The notes below the pieces were generated by a model that made no database searches, was not told the DNA's origin, and saw only the letters and a list, made by a program, of their open reading frames with translations. This document shows positions 25,607 to 32,992 of a stretch of DNA of 32,992 bases, piece after piece; position 1 is the first letter of the stretch, and the number at the start of each line of letters is the position of its first letter. Source of the stretch: Halioglobus sp. (GTDB lineage: Bacteria; Pseudomonadota; Gammaproteobacteria; Pseudomonadales; Halieaceae); contig JAGRIH010000044.1 in NCBI GenBank assembly GCA_020443345.1, positions 1-32,992 on the forward strand. Direction: 5' to 3'. Both the position numbers and the translations under genes were made by a program.

Positions 25607-27232
25607 CTACATTGCACGCTGGTTCAAGGATATGCGAAAACAGCTATGGCCGTTCGGGGTCGGCTGATAGCTAAGGTTCGCGTTATTGATTTCACACAGT
25701 TCCTGGCACAGGTACAGGCCCATGCCGCTGCCTTTTTCCACAGTGGTGAAAAAGGGTTCGAACAGTTTGTCCTGGTCTGCAGCGGGCACCCCGGCGCCGG
25801 CGTCGATCACCTCCAGCAGGCACTGGTGGGAGGCGAAGTCCAGGTTCACCGCGATACGCGCGGTCTGCCTGCCCGTGGCCAGGGCGCTGTGGCGCAGGGC
25901 GTTGTCCAGCAGGTTGGTCATTATCCGCTGCAGGTTTCCGGGATCAAACTCTATCAGTAACTCCGGGTAGCCGCAGTCGATGGTGATGTCGGCTGGCTGA
26001 TCCAGTCCTTTGAGGTAGTCTTCCACGAATTCCGTCAACCACGCTCCGACCAGCAGGTATTCCGGCCGGGGCGGTTCGCGCCGGGATATTTGCATAACGC
26101 TCTCGACGACCTGGTTCACCCGTTCGCAGTGTTTCTGGATGATATCCGCCATGCGCCGGTCGGCCTCGGACAGCTCGGGTGACTCCCCCAATAGCTGGGC
26201 GGCGTGGCTGATGGCTCCCAGCGGATTGCGAATCTCGTGGGCGATGCTGGCGGTCAGACGCCCCAGCGAAGTCAGCTTGAGTGATTGTGCATACCGCGCA
26301 ACCGGTGCGTAGTCCTCGACGAACACCAGCGTCTCGCGCCGGGCATTGAGCTGCAGTTCGCGAAAGTTTGCGATCAGCGGCGCAGCGCCCTCGGTTATGC
26401 TGAACGGCCTGGCTCGGTGCAGGCCGGTATCCTTCCAGTGCTCGAACTGGTAGGCCAGTTCCGCGCAGTAGTCGGCCAGTTGACGCCCCTGCTCCACTGT
26501 GACGGGGCGCTCCGGCGCCAGCAGGCTGGTGGCGGCCTTGTTCATGACCCGCACCACGCCCTCGTCGTCGACCAACAGTATCCCGGTGTCCATGTGCTGG
26601 ACGATCTGTTCATTCAGGCGCTGCAGGTTGTACAGGTCGCTGGCCCGGTTGCGCGCCAGTTCCTCGGCGCGGCCCAGGCGGTGGGCGATGGCCTGCACCA
26701 TCAGCGACACCCCGAAAATCAACAGGCCGAGCAGTCCGGCGGGAAACAGGGCGCCGGAGTCGAGTACGCCGGTGACGATCAGCCGCAGGGTGTCGATCAA
26801 TACAGCCAGTACGCTCACTGCGGCGATCAGCGTCGCGACGGTGCGTTTGCTGATGAGGACGGCGCTGGCGGCCACGGTGATCACCAGCAGTACCGGCAGT
26901 CCGCTGGCCATGCCGCCGCTGGTGTCGGCCAGCACCGTAATGGTGCCGATATCCACCAGGAAAACCAGGAACAGCAGTTTCTGGTTGCGGTTCAGACGGG
27001 TGGACAGGGAGCCCACCAGGGGAATGCTGGTGGCCAGGTACGCCAGGGCCACGGCGACATACAGGGGCGGGTTCAACACGCCCACCAGGGCGCGGGTATT
27101 GGGGCTGACCAGCATGATCAGCAGCACCACGGAGAGCAGGGAGCGATAGGCCACATAGATGCGAAACAGCGCCAGGTTCTGCTGGCTGGGCGCGTGAGTT
27201 GCAGGTCGCGTGAGTATGGCGGGGCGATGCAC
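25607..27232 (-). CDS. pilS: Sensor histidine kinase PilS
   Basis: 541-aa inner-membrane kinase that controls PilR; in Pseudomonas it senses pilin level in the membrane. Six hydrophobic segments lie between about residues 31 and 182 (two-by-two hairpins), as in PilS. A PAS-like part follows (MDTGILLVDDEGVVRVMN), then the HisKA box SIAHEIRNPLGAISHAAQLL with H332, and the ATPase with N-box NLQRIMTNLLDNALRHS, EVIDAGAGVP and the G-boxes FEPFFTTVEKGSGMGLYLCQEL. The start is GTG at 27232 (minus strand) with no strong ribosome site. pilS and pilR form one operon. nadE now lies between pilS and bamD, unlike the PAO1 order. Confidence 0.93.
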   Translation of the reverse strand: MHRPAILTRPATHAPSQQNLALFRIYVAYRSLLSVVLLIMLVSPNTRALVGVLNPPLYVAVALAYLATSIPLVGSLSTRLNRNQKLLFLVFLVDIGTITVLADTSGGMASGLPVLLVITVAASAVLISKRTVATLIAAVSVLAVLIDTLRLIVTGVLDSGALFPAGLLGLLIFGVSLMVQAIAHRLGRAEELARNRASDLYNLQRLNEQIVQHMDTGILLVDDEGVVRVMNKAATSLLAPERPVTVEQGRQLADYCAELAYQFEHWKDTGLHRARPFSITEGAAPLIANFRELQLNARRETLVFVEDYAPVARYAQSLKLTSLGRLTASIAHEIRNPLGAISHAAQLLGESPELSEADRRMADIIQKHCERVNQVVESVMQISRREPPRPEYLLVGAWLTEFVEDYLKGLDQPADITIDCGYPELLIEFDPGNLQRIMTNLLDNALRHSALATGRQTARIAVNLDFASHQCLLEVIDAGAGVPAADQDKLFEPFFTTVEKGSGMGLYLCQELCEINNANLSYQPTPNGHSCFRISLNQRAM

Positions 27233-27394
27233 GATTCAGGTAAGCCTGTTGTTACTGTGGTGTGGCTGCTGGTGGCTGCCAGTGTAACAGGCATCTGGCA
27301 CAAATTGCGCAGTCTGCCATGGCTCCAATATTTCTTAGGGGCTGGCTTAGGCGGGCAGTTTTCCGGACAATAGCGCTCTCAACCCGAGTGGTGC
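27233..27394. other. Non-coding gap upstream of pilS
   Basis: This is the first part of the 366-bp region between pilS and nadE (27233-27598). I find no gene here. It should hold the pilS promoter on the minus strand; a TTACACT-like -10 can be seen near 27285-27291 but without a good -35, so I do not place it. The rest of the gap is the inverted-repeat element and a short leader. Confidence 0.35.
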
Positions 27395-27552
27395 TTACTT
27401 AAGTTGGTAATCGGAATGCAGGCGTTGAATCGAGTACAGGTTGTCGGGACCGTGTGCGGCATGGATGCCGCACCCGAGCCTACAGGGATGTACTTGCGGC
27501 GTGTCCTGACGTCCTGTATTCGGTTTGGCGCCGGTCTAATAGCTTTAAGTAA
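27395..27552. repeat. 158-bp inverted-repeat intergenic element
   Basis: Ends TTACTTAA (27395-27402) and TTAAGTAA (27545-27552) are perfect inverted repeats. Inside them, 27431-27450 and 27503-27522 pair at 16 of 20 positions (CGAGTACAGG against CCTGTATTCG), and a perfect hairpin GTGCGGCAT-GG-ATGCCGCAC lies at 27454-27473. The layout is that of a MITE-like element. Its sequence is unlike the palindrome at 1933-2056. The right end overlaps a possible nadE promoter. Confidence 0.6.
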
Positions 27553-27553
27553 T
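27525..27553 (+). promoter_or_regulatory. Possible nadE promoter within the repeat's right arm
   Basis: TTGGCG (27525-27530) and AGTAAT (27548-27553) each match four of six consensus bases with a 17-bp spacer; the transcript would start near 27560, 39 nt before the nadE ATG. Both boxes lie in or at the edge of the inverted-repeat element. Confidence 0.3.
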
Positions 27554-27598
27554 TGCCATTTCACTTAACGCAATGTCCCTTGTCCAGACCGCCGCCTT

Positions 27599-29242
27599 AT
27601 GAAAACGCTCGACATCCTGATGGCCCAGATCAACACCCTTGTGGGGGATTTCGAGGGCAACACCGACAGGGTGATCGAGGTGATACAGCGCGCCGAGCGC
27701 GAGCGCGAGGTGCCGGTGGTCGTGTTCCCCGAGCTGACGCTCAGCGGCTATCCCCCCGAAGACCTGCTGCTGCGGCCCAGTCTCGACGGGCGCGTGCAGC
27801 GCTCGCTGGATCGCATCTGCAGCCGGATGACGGGGCGGGCCTATGCGGTGATCGGATACCCGCGGCGCTTCGCTGGCCGCCTCTTCAATGTAGCGGCCGT
27901 GCTGCATGGCGGGGCGGTGGTCGCGGAATATCGCAAACAAAGCCTGCCCAACTACCAGGTGTTTGACGAAAAACGGTATTTTAGCGCCGGCCAGGACCCC
28001 TGTGTGGTGGATATCGCCGGCGTTCCAGTGGGGTTGAGCGTCTGTGAGGACCTCTGGGAGGACGGACCCACGCTGAAAACCGCGGCGGCCGGTGCCCGGC
28101 TGCTGTTGAATATCAATGCCTCGCCCTACCATCGCGGCAAGCGCGGCGAGCGCTGGCATCTGGCAGCCGAGCGCGCGCGCCGCGCCGGCCTGCCCATTGT
28201 CTACGTCAACCAGGTGGGCGCTCAGGACGAGCTGGTTTTCGATGGCGGCTCCTTCGCGGTCACCGCTGACGGTACGGTGGCCGCCGCGGCGCCCAACTTT
28301 GTCGAGGGCGAGTACTGGCTGACGCTGGACGTCGCTGCGCGGGATGAGTCCGGCGCGGCGGTGATTGGCGGAACGCCGGTCTGCCCGCCCCTGGACGAGC
28401 TGGAGGCCACCTGGCACGCCCTGGTGCTGGGAGTGCGCGATTATGTCGAAAAGAACAGTTTTCGGGGCGTGGTCCTGGGCCTGTCCGGCGGCATCGATTC
28501 AGCCCTGACGCTGGCAGTGGCGGTGGCGGCGCTGGGTCCGGCGCGTGTCGAGGCGGTGATGATGCCGTTTAGGTATACCTCTCAAATGAGTATCGAGGAC
28601 GCGGCACAGCAGTCGCGCCTGCTCGGTGTGCGGCACGTGGTAATTTCCATCGAAGCGATTTATACCGCCTTTATGGCTGGCCTGCGGGAGGAGTTCGCTG
28701 CAACCCGTCCGGATAGTACCGAGGAAAACCTGCAGGCGCGCTGTCGCGGTGTGCTGCTCATGGCCATCTCCAACAAGAAAGGGCTGCTGGTGCTGACCAC
28801 CGGCAACAAGAGTGAGATGGCGGTGGGTTATTCCACGCTGTACGGCGATATGGCCGGGGGCTTCGATGTATTGAAGGATGTGTCCAAAACCCTGGTCTTC
28901 GAGCTGTGCCGCTACCGCAACACGCTGGGTCCGTGCATACCCCAGCGTGTAATCGATCGGCCCCCGTCCGCCGAGCTGGCCCCCGACCAGAAAGACGCGG
29001 ACAGCCTGCCGCCCTACGAGATACTGGACCGCATTATCGAGCTGTATGTAGAGCTGGATTACAGTGCCCAGGAGATCATCGCGACGGGCATGGATCGCGA
29101 GCAGGTATTGCAGGTGCTGCGCCTGGTGGATCTCAACGAGTACAAGCGCCGGCAGGCGCCCATTGGTCCGCGCATCACGCGGCGCGGCTTCGGGCGCGAT
29201 CGCCGCTACCCCATCACCTCGGGCTGGACCATCGGTGATTAG
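27599..29242 (+). CDS. nadE: Glutamine-dependent NAD+ synthetase
   Basis: Amidates nicotinic acid adenine dinucleotide to NAD+ using ammonia from glutamine; cytosolic. 547 aa with two domains. The N-terminal nitrilase-type glutaminase has the triad E45 (VVFPELTLSG), K113 (EYRKQSLPNY) and C149 (GLSVCEDLW). The C-terminal synthetase has the pyrophosphate loop SGGIDS (296-301), TTGNKSEMAVGYSTLYGD and the family's PPSAELAPDQKD. This is the fused, glutamine-using form, not the short ammonia-only NadE of E. coli. ATG 27599 is the only start that fits the family's N-terminus. The gene converges on bamD with only two bases between the stops. Confidence 0.96.
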   Translation: MKTLDILMAQINTLVGDFEGNTDRVIEVIQRAEREREVPVVVFPELTLSGYPPEDLLLRPSLDGRVQRSLDRICSRMTGRAYAVIGYPRRFAGRLFNVAAVLHGGAVVAEYRKQSLPNYQVFDEKRYFSAGQDPCVVDIAGVPVGLSVCEDLWEDGPTLKTAAAGARLLLNINASPYHRGKRGERWHLAAERARRAGLPIVYVNQVGAQDELVFDGGSFAVTADGTVAAAAPNFVEGEYWLTLDVAARDESGAAVIGGTPVCPPLDELEATWHALVLGVRDYVEKNSFRGVVLGLSGGIDSALTLAVAVAALGPARVEAVMMPFRYTSQMSIEDAAQQSRLLGVRHVVISIEAIYTAFMAGLREEFAATRPDSTEENLQARCRGVLLMAISNKKGLLVLTTGNKSEMAVGYSTLYGDMAGGFDVLKDVSKTLVFELCRYRNTLGPCIPQRVIDRPPSAELAPDQKDADSLPPYEILDRIIELYVELDYSAQEIIATGMDREQVLQVLRLVDLNEYKRRQAPIGPRITRRGFGRDRRYPITSGWTIGD

Positions 29243-29244
29243 GC

Positions 29245-30120
29245 TTAGAGCCGCGGCCGGTTGTCGAACTGGGGCGGTTGGGGCGGATCGAACAAACCGA
29301 AGGTGGCCCTGTTGATCCAGGAGCGCTGCAGGCCGTCCAGGGTGTAGACGCTGACAAACTCGCCGTTCTTGTCCAGTGAAGGGTGCTCGGGATAGTTCAG
29401 CGCCAGTGTATCGATGGCGTCCTGTGCCAGGTCGTCCAGTCCCAGCAGGATATAGCCCTGGGCCATGACGGCCAGGCCGTCCGCCACCGCCGGGGTGCGC
29501 TGGAAATTCTCCACCACGTAGCGGCCCCGATTGGCCGCCGCCATATAGGCCCCGCGCCGGAAATAGTAATTGGCCACATTGATCTCGTGGCGCGCCAGCA
29601 GGTTGCGCAGGGCTATCATGCGCGCCCTGGCATCTGCGGCGTAGGGGCTGTCCGCAAAGCGCGACACCAGTTGCGCGAATTCGGCAAAGGCCTCACTGGC
29701 GTGGCTGGTATCGCGCAGGGTCTGGTCGGTGGGGACGAAGCGCGCGAAGATATCCTCGTTGGCGGTGTAGGCGGCCAGGCCCTTCATGTAATAGGCGTAG
29801 TCGACGTTCGGGTGCTGCGGGTGCAGCCGGATGAAGCGCTCGGCTGCCTCCACGGCCGCCTCGTGCTCGTAGGCGCTGTAGTGGGCATAGATCAGTTCCA
29901 GTTGCGCCTGCTCCGCGTATTTGCCGAAGGGGTAGCGCGACTCCAGCAGCTGCAGGCTGCGCACTGCCAGATCGTAGTTGGAACCGCGCAGATAGCGCTG
30001 GGCCTCCTCGTAGATCTGCTGTTCGCCGGTATCCGCGGCAATGGGCTGTTCGTCATTGCCGGAGCAGCCGTACAACAGCAGGCTGAGGAACAGGATGAGG
30101 GTGTATCGCAAGGTTGCCAC
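29245..30120 (-). CDS. bamD: Outer-membrane assembly lipoprotein BamD
   Basis: Essential lipoprotein of the BAM complex, which inserts beta-barrel proteins into the outer membrane. 291 aa from the chosen start. The signal sequence ends in LLLYGC, with C19 as lipidation site (Tyr at -2 is unusual). TPR-type helices follow: [52 protein letters not shown], and [19 protein letters not shown], all very like Pseudomonas ComL/BamD. GTG at 30120 is chosen; TTG directly before it is possible, and the open frame 53 codons further upstream lacks a signal sequence. It is divergent from rluD across a 158-bp gap, the usual gammaproteobacterial arrangement. Confidence 0.95.
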   Translation of the reverse strand: MATLRYTLILFLSLLLYGCSGNDEQPIAADTGEQQIYEEAQRYLRGSNYDLAVRSLQLLESRYPFGKYAEQAQLELIYAHYSAYEHEAAVEAAERFIRLHPQHPNVDYAYYMKGLAAYTANEDIFARFVPTDQTLRDTSHASEAFAEFAQLVSRFADSPYAADARARMIALRNLLARHEINVANYYFRRGAYMAAANRGRYVVENFQRTPAVADGLAVMAQGYILLGLDDLAQDAIDTLALNYPEHPSLDKNGEFVSVYTLDGLQRSWINRATFGLFDPPQPPQFDNRPRL

Positions 30121-30278
30121 CAAATGGATTCGCGCCGCCGTGCTAAGATGCCCGTGTGCGCCTGGACTGTAGGTGCCGTATTTAACCACAGGGCGGTGGG
30201 TGTATAAAGTGTGGTTTTTCCAGCGATGTGGCGCCCACCGGCCCGGGCGGGGCGCTGTTTGCAATAACCGGACACGCA

Positions 30279-31253
30279 ATGACAGAAACGATTGAACTTC
30301 GGGCCCGGGTTCCCGAACTGCTGGGCGGCGGCAGGCTGGACCAGGTTGCGGCGCAGTTGTTTCCCGATTACTCCCGCTCGCGCCTGCAAAGCTGGATAAA
30401 GGCCGGTCAGTTGTGCGCGGACGGGCAACGGCTGCGGCCGCGGGACAAAGTGCCCGCCGGTGCGCTGCTGCAGATTGACGCGCAGTTGCAGCGGGAGGTG
30501 GGCTGGCGGGCGCAGGCCATGGCGCTGGACGTGGTCTACGAGGACGAGAGTATCCTGGTGCTGAACAAGCCGGCCGGTCTGGTGGTACACCCGGCGGCGG
30601 GACATAGCGACGGCACGCTGGTAAACGCCCTGCTGGCGCATGCGCCGGAACTGGACCGGCTGCCCCGGGCCGGCATCGTGCACCGGCTGGACAGGGAAAC
30701 CTCGGGCATCATGGTGGTGGCCAGGACGCTCGGGGCCCACCGCCAGCTCGTGGCGCAACTGCAGGCGCGCAGTGTGCGGCGCGAATACTGCGCGGTTTGT
30801 GTCGGGGCCCTGACGGGCGGGGGCACTATCGACGCGCCGCTGGGCCGTCACCCCGGGCAGCGCAAGAAAATGGCGGTGCTGTCCGCCGGCGGCAAGCCGG
30901 CCATCACCCACTACCGGATCCTGCAGCGCTTTGCCCACCATACGCAGATTGCCGTCAGTTTGGAGACCGGGCGCACCCACCAGATCCGCGTCCACATGGC
31001 GTACCGGCACCATCCCCTGGTTGGCGATCCGGTCTATGGCGGGCGTCCACGGGTGCCGGCCGGTGCTTCCGGCGCAATGGTCGATGCGCTGCGCGGCTTT
31101 AAGCGACAGGCGCTGCACGCCCGGGTTCTGGGCCTGGTGCACCCGCGCTCCGGCCGCGAGGTGGTGTTTGAGTGTCCCCTGCCGGAGGATCTCGCGGCGC
31201 TGCTGGATGTGTTGCAGCGCGAGGACGCGGCGGATGCCCCGGCGCCCGGTTGA
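30279..31253 (+). CDS. rluD: Ribosomal large subunit pseudouridine synthase D
   Basis: Makes pseudouridines 1911, 1915 and 1917 (E. coli numbering) of 23S rRNA helix 69. 324 aa (326 in E. coli). An N-terminal S4 domain ([25 protein letters not shown]) precedes the RluA-type catalytic domain with [18 protein letters not shown] and the catalytic Asp in HRLDRETSG (D138). [29 protein letters not shown] is the family's C-terminal signature. ATG 30279 gives the family N-terminus; ATG 30228 in frame would add 17 unlike residues. The end overlaps pgeF by 20 nt. Confidence 0.96.
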   Translation: MTETIELRARVPELLGGGRLDQVAAQLFPDYSRSRLQSWIKAGQLCADGQRLRPRDKVPAGALLQIDAQLQREVGWRAQAMALDVVYEDESILVLNKPAGLVVHPAAGHSDGTLVNALLAHAPELDRLPRAGIVHRLDRETSGIMVVARTLGAHRQLVAQLQARSVRREYCAVCVGALTGGGTIDAPLGRHPGQRKKMAVLSAGGKPAITHYRILQRFAHHTQIAVSLETGRTHQIRVHMAYRHHPLVGDPVYGGRPRVPAGASGAMVDALRGFKRQALHARVLGLVHPRSGREVVFECPLPEDLAALLDVLQREDAADAPAPG

Positions 31254-32010
31254 ACCGAACTGGATCGAGCCGAACTGGCGCGGCGCGCCGCCCGGCGTCA
31301 GGGCGCTGAGCACCACGCGCTGCGGCGGCGTGAGCACGGCGCCGTGGGACAGCTTCAACCTGGGTGATCACGTGGGCGACGACCCGGCCGCCGTAGCCGC
31401 CAACCGGGCGGTCCTGGCGGCGGCTTTGCCCGCTGGCACGGCCATCCAGTGGTTGTCCCAGGTGCACGGCGCTGCCGTCGTGCGGGCGGAGCGGGAAAAG
31501 CCCGCTCCGGCAGCGGACGCGGTCTGGACGGACGATCCGGGAGTGGCCTGCGCCGTGCTCACCGCGGACTGCCTGCCGGTATTGTTTTGTACGCGCCGCG
31601 GCGACCGGGTGGCGGCCGCTCACGCCGGCTGGCGCGGCCTGCTCAGCGGTGTACTGGAGGCCACTGTCAGCGCCCTGGCCGGCGACCCGGGAGAGCTCCT
31701 GGCATGGCTGGGCCCGGCGATCGGCCCCGGTGCTTTCGAGGTTGGCTCAGAGGTGCGTGAACAATTTATGAGCCTGGCACCTGCGGTCCAACAGCCCTCG
31801 GTGGCCACCTGTTTCGTCCCGCACCCGACCCGCGCCGGCCGCTGGTGCGCGGATATCTATTGCCTTGCCCGGCAGCGACTGCGGGGGGCGGGTGTGGGGG
31901 CGATCTGGGGCGGGCATTACTGTACGTTTTCGCAGCCCCGCCGTTTCTTTTCCTACCGGCGCGACGGCCAGACCGGCCGCATGGCGAGCCTCGTGCTGCT
32001 GCAGCAGTAG
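31234..32010 (+). CDS. pgeF: Peptidoglycan editing factor PgeF (YfiH/LACC1 family)
   Basis: 258 aa. The family (older name polyphenol oxidase/laccase domain) acts on nucleosides in some members and, in E. coli, prevents wrong residues from entering peptidoglycan stems. The metal and catalytic residues are in place: LSQVHG (H78), TADCLPVLF (C113), AAHAGWRG (H130). GPAIGPGAFEVG and the end CTFSQPRRFFSYRRDGQTGRMASLV are typical. ATG 31234 lies inside the rluD end; the frame is open further back but is rluD shadow. rluD-pgeF-clpB is the same order as in E. coli and Pseudomonas. Confidence 0.94.
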   Translation: MPRRPVEPNWIEPNWRGAPPGVRALSTTRCGGVSTAPWDSFNLGDHVGDDPAAVAANRAVLAAALPAGTAIQWLSQVHGAAVVRAEREKPAPAADAVWTDDPGVACAVLTADCLPVLFCTRRGDRVAAAHAGWRGLLSGVLEATVSALAGDPGELLAWLGPAIGPGAFEVGSEVREQFMSLAPAVQQPSVATCFVPHPTRAGRWCADIYCLARQRLRGAGVGAIWGGHYCTFSQPRRFFSYRRDGQTGRMASLVLLQQ

Positions 32011-32021
32011 CGCTCTGGTCA

Positions 32022-32050
32022 CTTGAAATAGGGCCATCCGGCCCCCATTT
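32022..32050 (+). promoter_or_regulatory. Sigma-32 heat-shock promoter of clpB
   Basis: CTTGAAA (32022-32028), a 14-bp spacer and CCCCATTT (32043-32050) match the RpoH consensus (CTTGAAA, CCCCATnT) at every fixed base. Transcription should start near 32057, giving a leader of about 55 nt before clpB. It lies directly after the pgeF stop. Confidence 0.88.
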
Positions 32051-32112
32051 ATGGCTGGACGAAGAAGTTGCCTGCCGCGACGCACAGTCGCGTATCGAGG
32101 AGCGTGACCAGC

Positions 32113-32992
32113 ATGAGAATGGATAAACTCACCAACCAGTTGCAGACCGCTCTGGCGGATGCCCAGTCCCTGGCCGTTGGCCGGGATCACAATTTTATCG
32201 AGCCGATACACCTGCTCAGTGCCCTGCTCGACCAGCAGGGAGGGTCCGCCAGACCCCTGCTGCAAAAAGCCGGCGCGAATCTGGCCGGCCTGAAAACCGG
32301 GCTGAAGTCCGCGCTGGAGGCGCTGCCAACGGTCAGCGGTACAGGCGGCGATGTGCACATGTCCAACGACCTGGGGCGCATCCTGAACGTCGCGGACAAG
32401 CTCGCCCAGCAGGGCGGGGATACCTATATTTCCAGTGAACTGGTGCTGCTGGCGCTGTTGGAGAGCAAGACCTCCGCCGGGGAGCTGCTCAAATCGAGTC
32501 GCGTGACCCCCGCTGCGCTGAAAACGGCCATCGACGAAGTGCGCGGCGGTGAAGCGGTCGACAACCCGGAGGCCGAGGGGGCGCGGCAGGCGCTGGAAAA
32601 GTACACCATCGATCTCACCGAGCGCGCCGAACAGGGCAAGCTGGACCCGGTGATCGGGCGTGACGACGAAATCCGCCGCACGATCCAGGTGCTGCAGCGC
32701 CGCACTAAAAACAACCCGGTACTGATCGGCGAACCCGGTGTGGGCAAGACCGCGATCATCGAGGGGCTGGCCCAGCGCATCATCAACGGCGAGGTGCCCG
32801 AGGGCCTGCGCGACAAGCGGATCCTGTCGCTGGATCTGGGCTCGCTGCTGGCCGGCGCCAAATTTCGCGGCGAGTTCGAGGAGCGGCTCAAGGCGGTGCT
32901 CAGCGAGCTGTCCAAGCAGGAGGGCCAGGTCATCCTGTTTATCGACGAATTGCACACCATGGTCGGTGCGGGCAAGGCCGAGGGCTCCATGG
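32113..32992 (+). CDS. clpB: ATP-dependent disaggregase ClpB, N-terminal part (runs off the window)
   Basis: First 293 codons of a Hsp104/ClpB-type AAA+ protein that, with DnaK, pulls proteins out of aggregates in the cytosol. [35 protein letters not shown] is the Clp N-domain. [50 protein letters not shown] leads to the first Walker A (G206-T213, same numbering as E. coli), followed by the pore-loop region ([13 protein letters not shown]) and Walker B ([14 protein letters not shown]). ATG 32113 has GAGGAG at 32097-32102; the second ATG six bases later is a weaker choice. The RpoH promoter upstream agrees with its heat-shock role. The middle domain and second AAA+ module lie beyond the window. 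Confidence 0.97.
   Translation, partial: MRMDKLTNQLQTALADAQSLAVGRDHNFIEPIHLLSALLDQQGGSARPLLQKAGANLAGLKTGLKSALEALPTVSGTGGDVHMSNDLGRILNVADKLAQQGGDTYISSELVLLALLESKTSAGELLKSSRVTPAALKTAIDEVRGGEAVDNPEAEGARQALEKYTIDLTERAEQGKLDPVIGRDDEIRRTIQVLQRRTKNNPVLIGEPGVGKTAIIEGLAQRIINGEVPEGLRDKRILSLDLGSLLAGAKFRGEFEERLKAVLSELSKQEGQVILFIDELHTMVGAGKAEGSM

Noticed and set aside
1-32992. Search for CRISPR arrays, tRNA or rRNA genes, transposases and phage genes
   Set aside because: No spaced direct repeats, no tRNA cloverleaf that I could recognise, no rRNA stretches and no transposase or integrase motifs were seen by eye; a tRNA scan was not possible here.

Overview
The window is a dense, GC-rich stretch of a gammaproteobacterial chromosome. 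The reading frames, the use of GTG/TTG starts and the strongly coupled operons fit a Pseudomonas-like or marine cellvibrionalean/halieacean lineage; that placement is inference. From memory, the gene set clpB, pgeF, rluD, bamD, pilS, pilR, minor pilins, ispH, fkpB, lspA, ileS, ribF, murJ corresponds to P. aeruginosa PAO1 PA4542 to PA4562. Here that ancestral neighbourhood is kept but rearranged and expanded.

Layout. 1-1869: end of a class I fumarase and sbcB (exonuclease I). 1870-2207: a non-coding gap with a 124-bp imperfect palindrome and the pyrB promoter. 2208-3838: pyrB and nudF, translationally coupled. 3865-5454: murJ (lipid II flippase). 5582-11272: ribF, ileS, lspA, fkpB and ispH, a tight run with start/stop overlaps from ileS onward. 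11376-16858: minor-pilin operon 1 (fimT-pilV-pilW-pilX-pilY1-pilE) with a short PilY1. 16859-17062: a control region with a near-ideal CRP/Vfr-type site and a second perfect palindrome. 17063-24215: minor-pilin operon 2 with the same gene order, a full-length PilY1 with a von Willebrand A domain, and a 105-aa exported protein of unknown function at its end. 24212-27232 (minus strand): pilR and pilS. 27233-27598: a second non-coding gap with a different 158-bp inverted-repeat element. 27599-29242: nadE. 29245-30120 (minus): bamD. 30279-32010: rluD and pgeF. 32022 to end: a sigma-32 promoter and the first 293 codons of clpB.

How it works together. Two complete minor-pilin/PilY1 operons stand head to tail and are followed by the PilSR two-component system, so this is a type IV pilus priming and adhesion locus. 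In known systems FimU, PilV, PilW, PilX, PilE and PilY1 form the tip complex that starts pilus assembly. A second set with a PilY1 that has lost its mechanosensing/adhesive VWA domain suggests two interchangeable or specialised tips. The CRP-type operator lies only in front of operon 2, suggesting the two sets are controlled differently. The remaining genes are housekeeping: isoprenoid synthesis, lipoprotein maturation, outer-membrane assembly, flavin and NAD synthesis, pyrimidine synthesis, cell-wall precursor export and heat shock.

The most unusual content is the tandem tip-complex operons, the VWA-less PilY1, the small exported protein, the CRP-type site, and two unrelated palindromic intergenic elements. 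All function calls come from reading motifs by eye; no database search was run.
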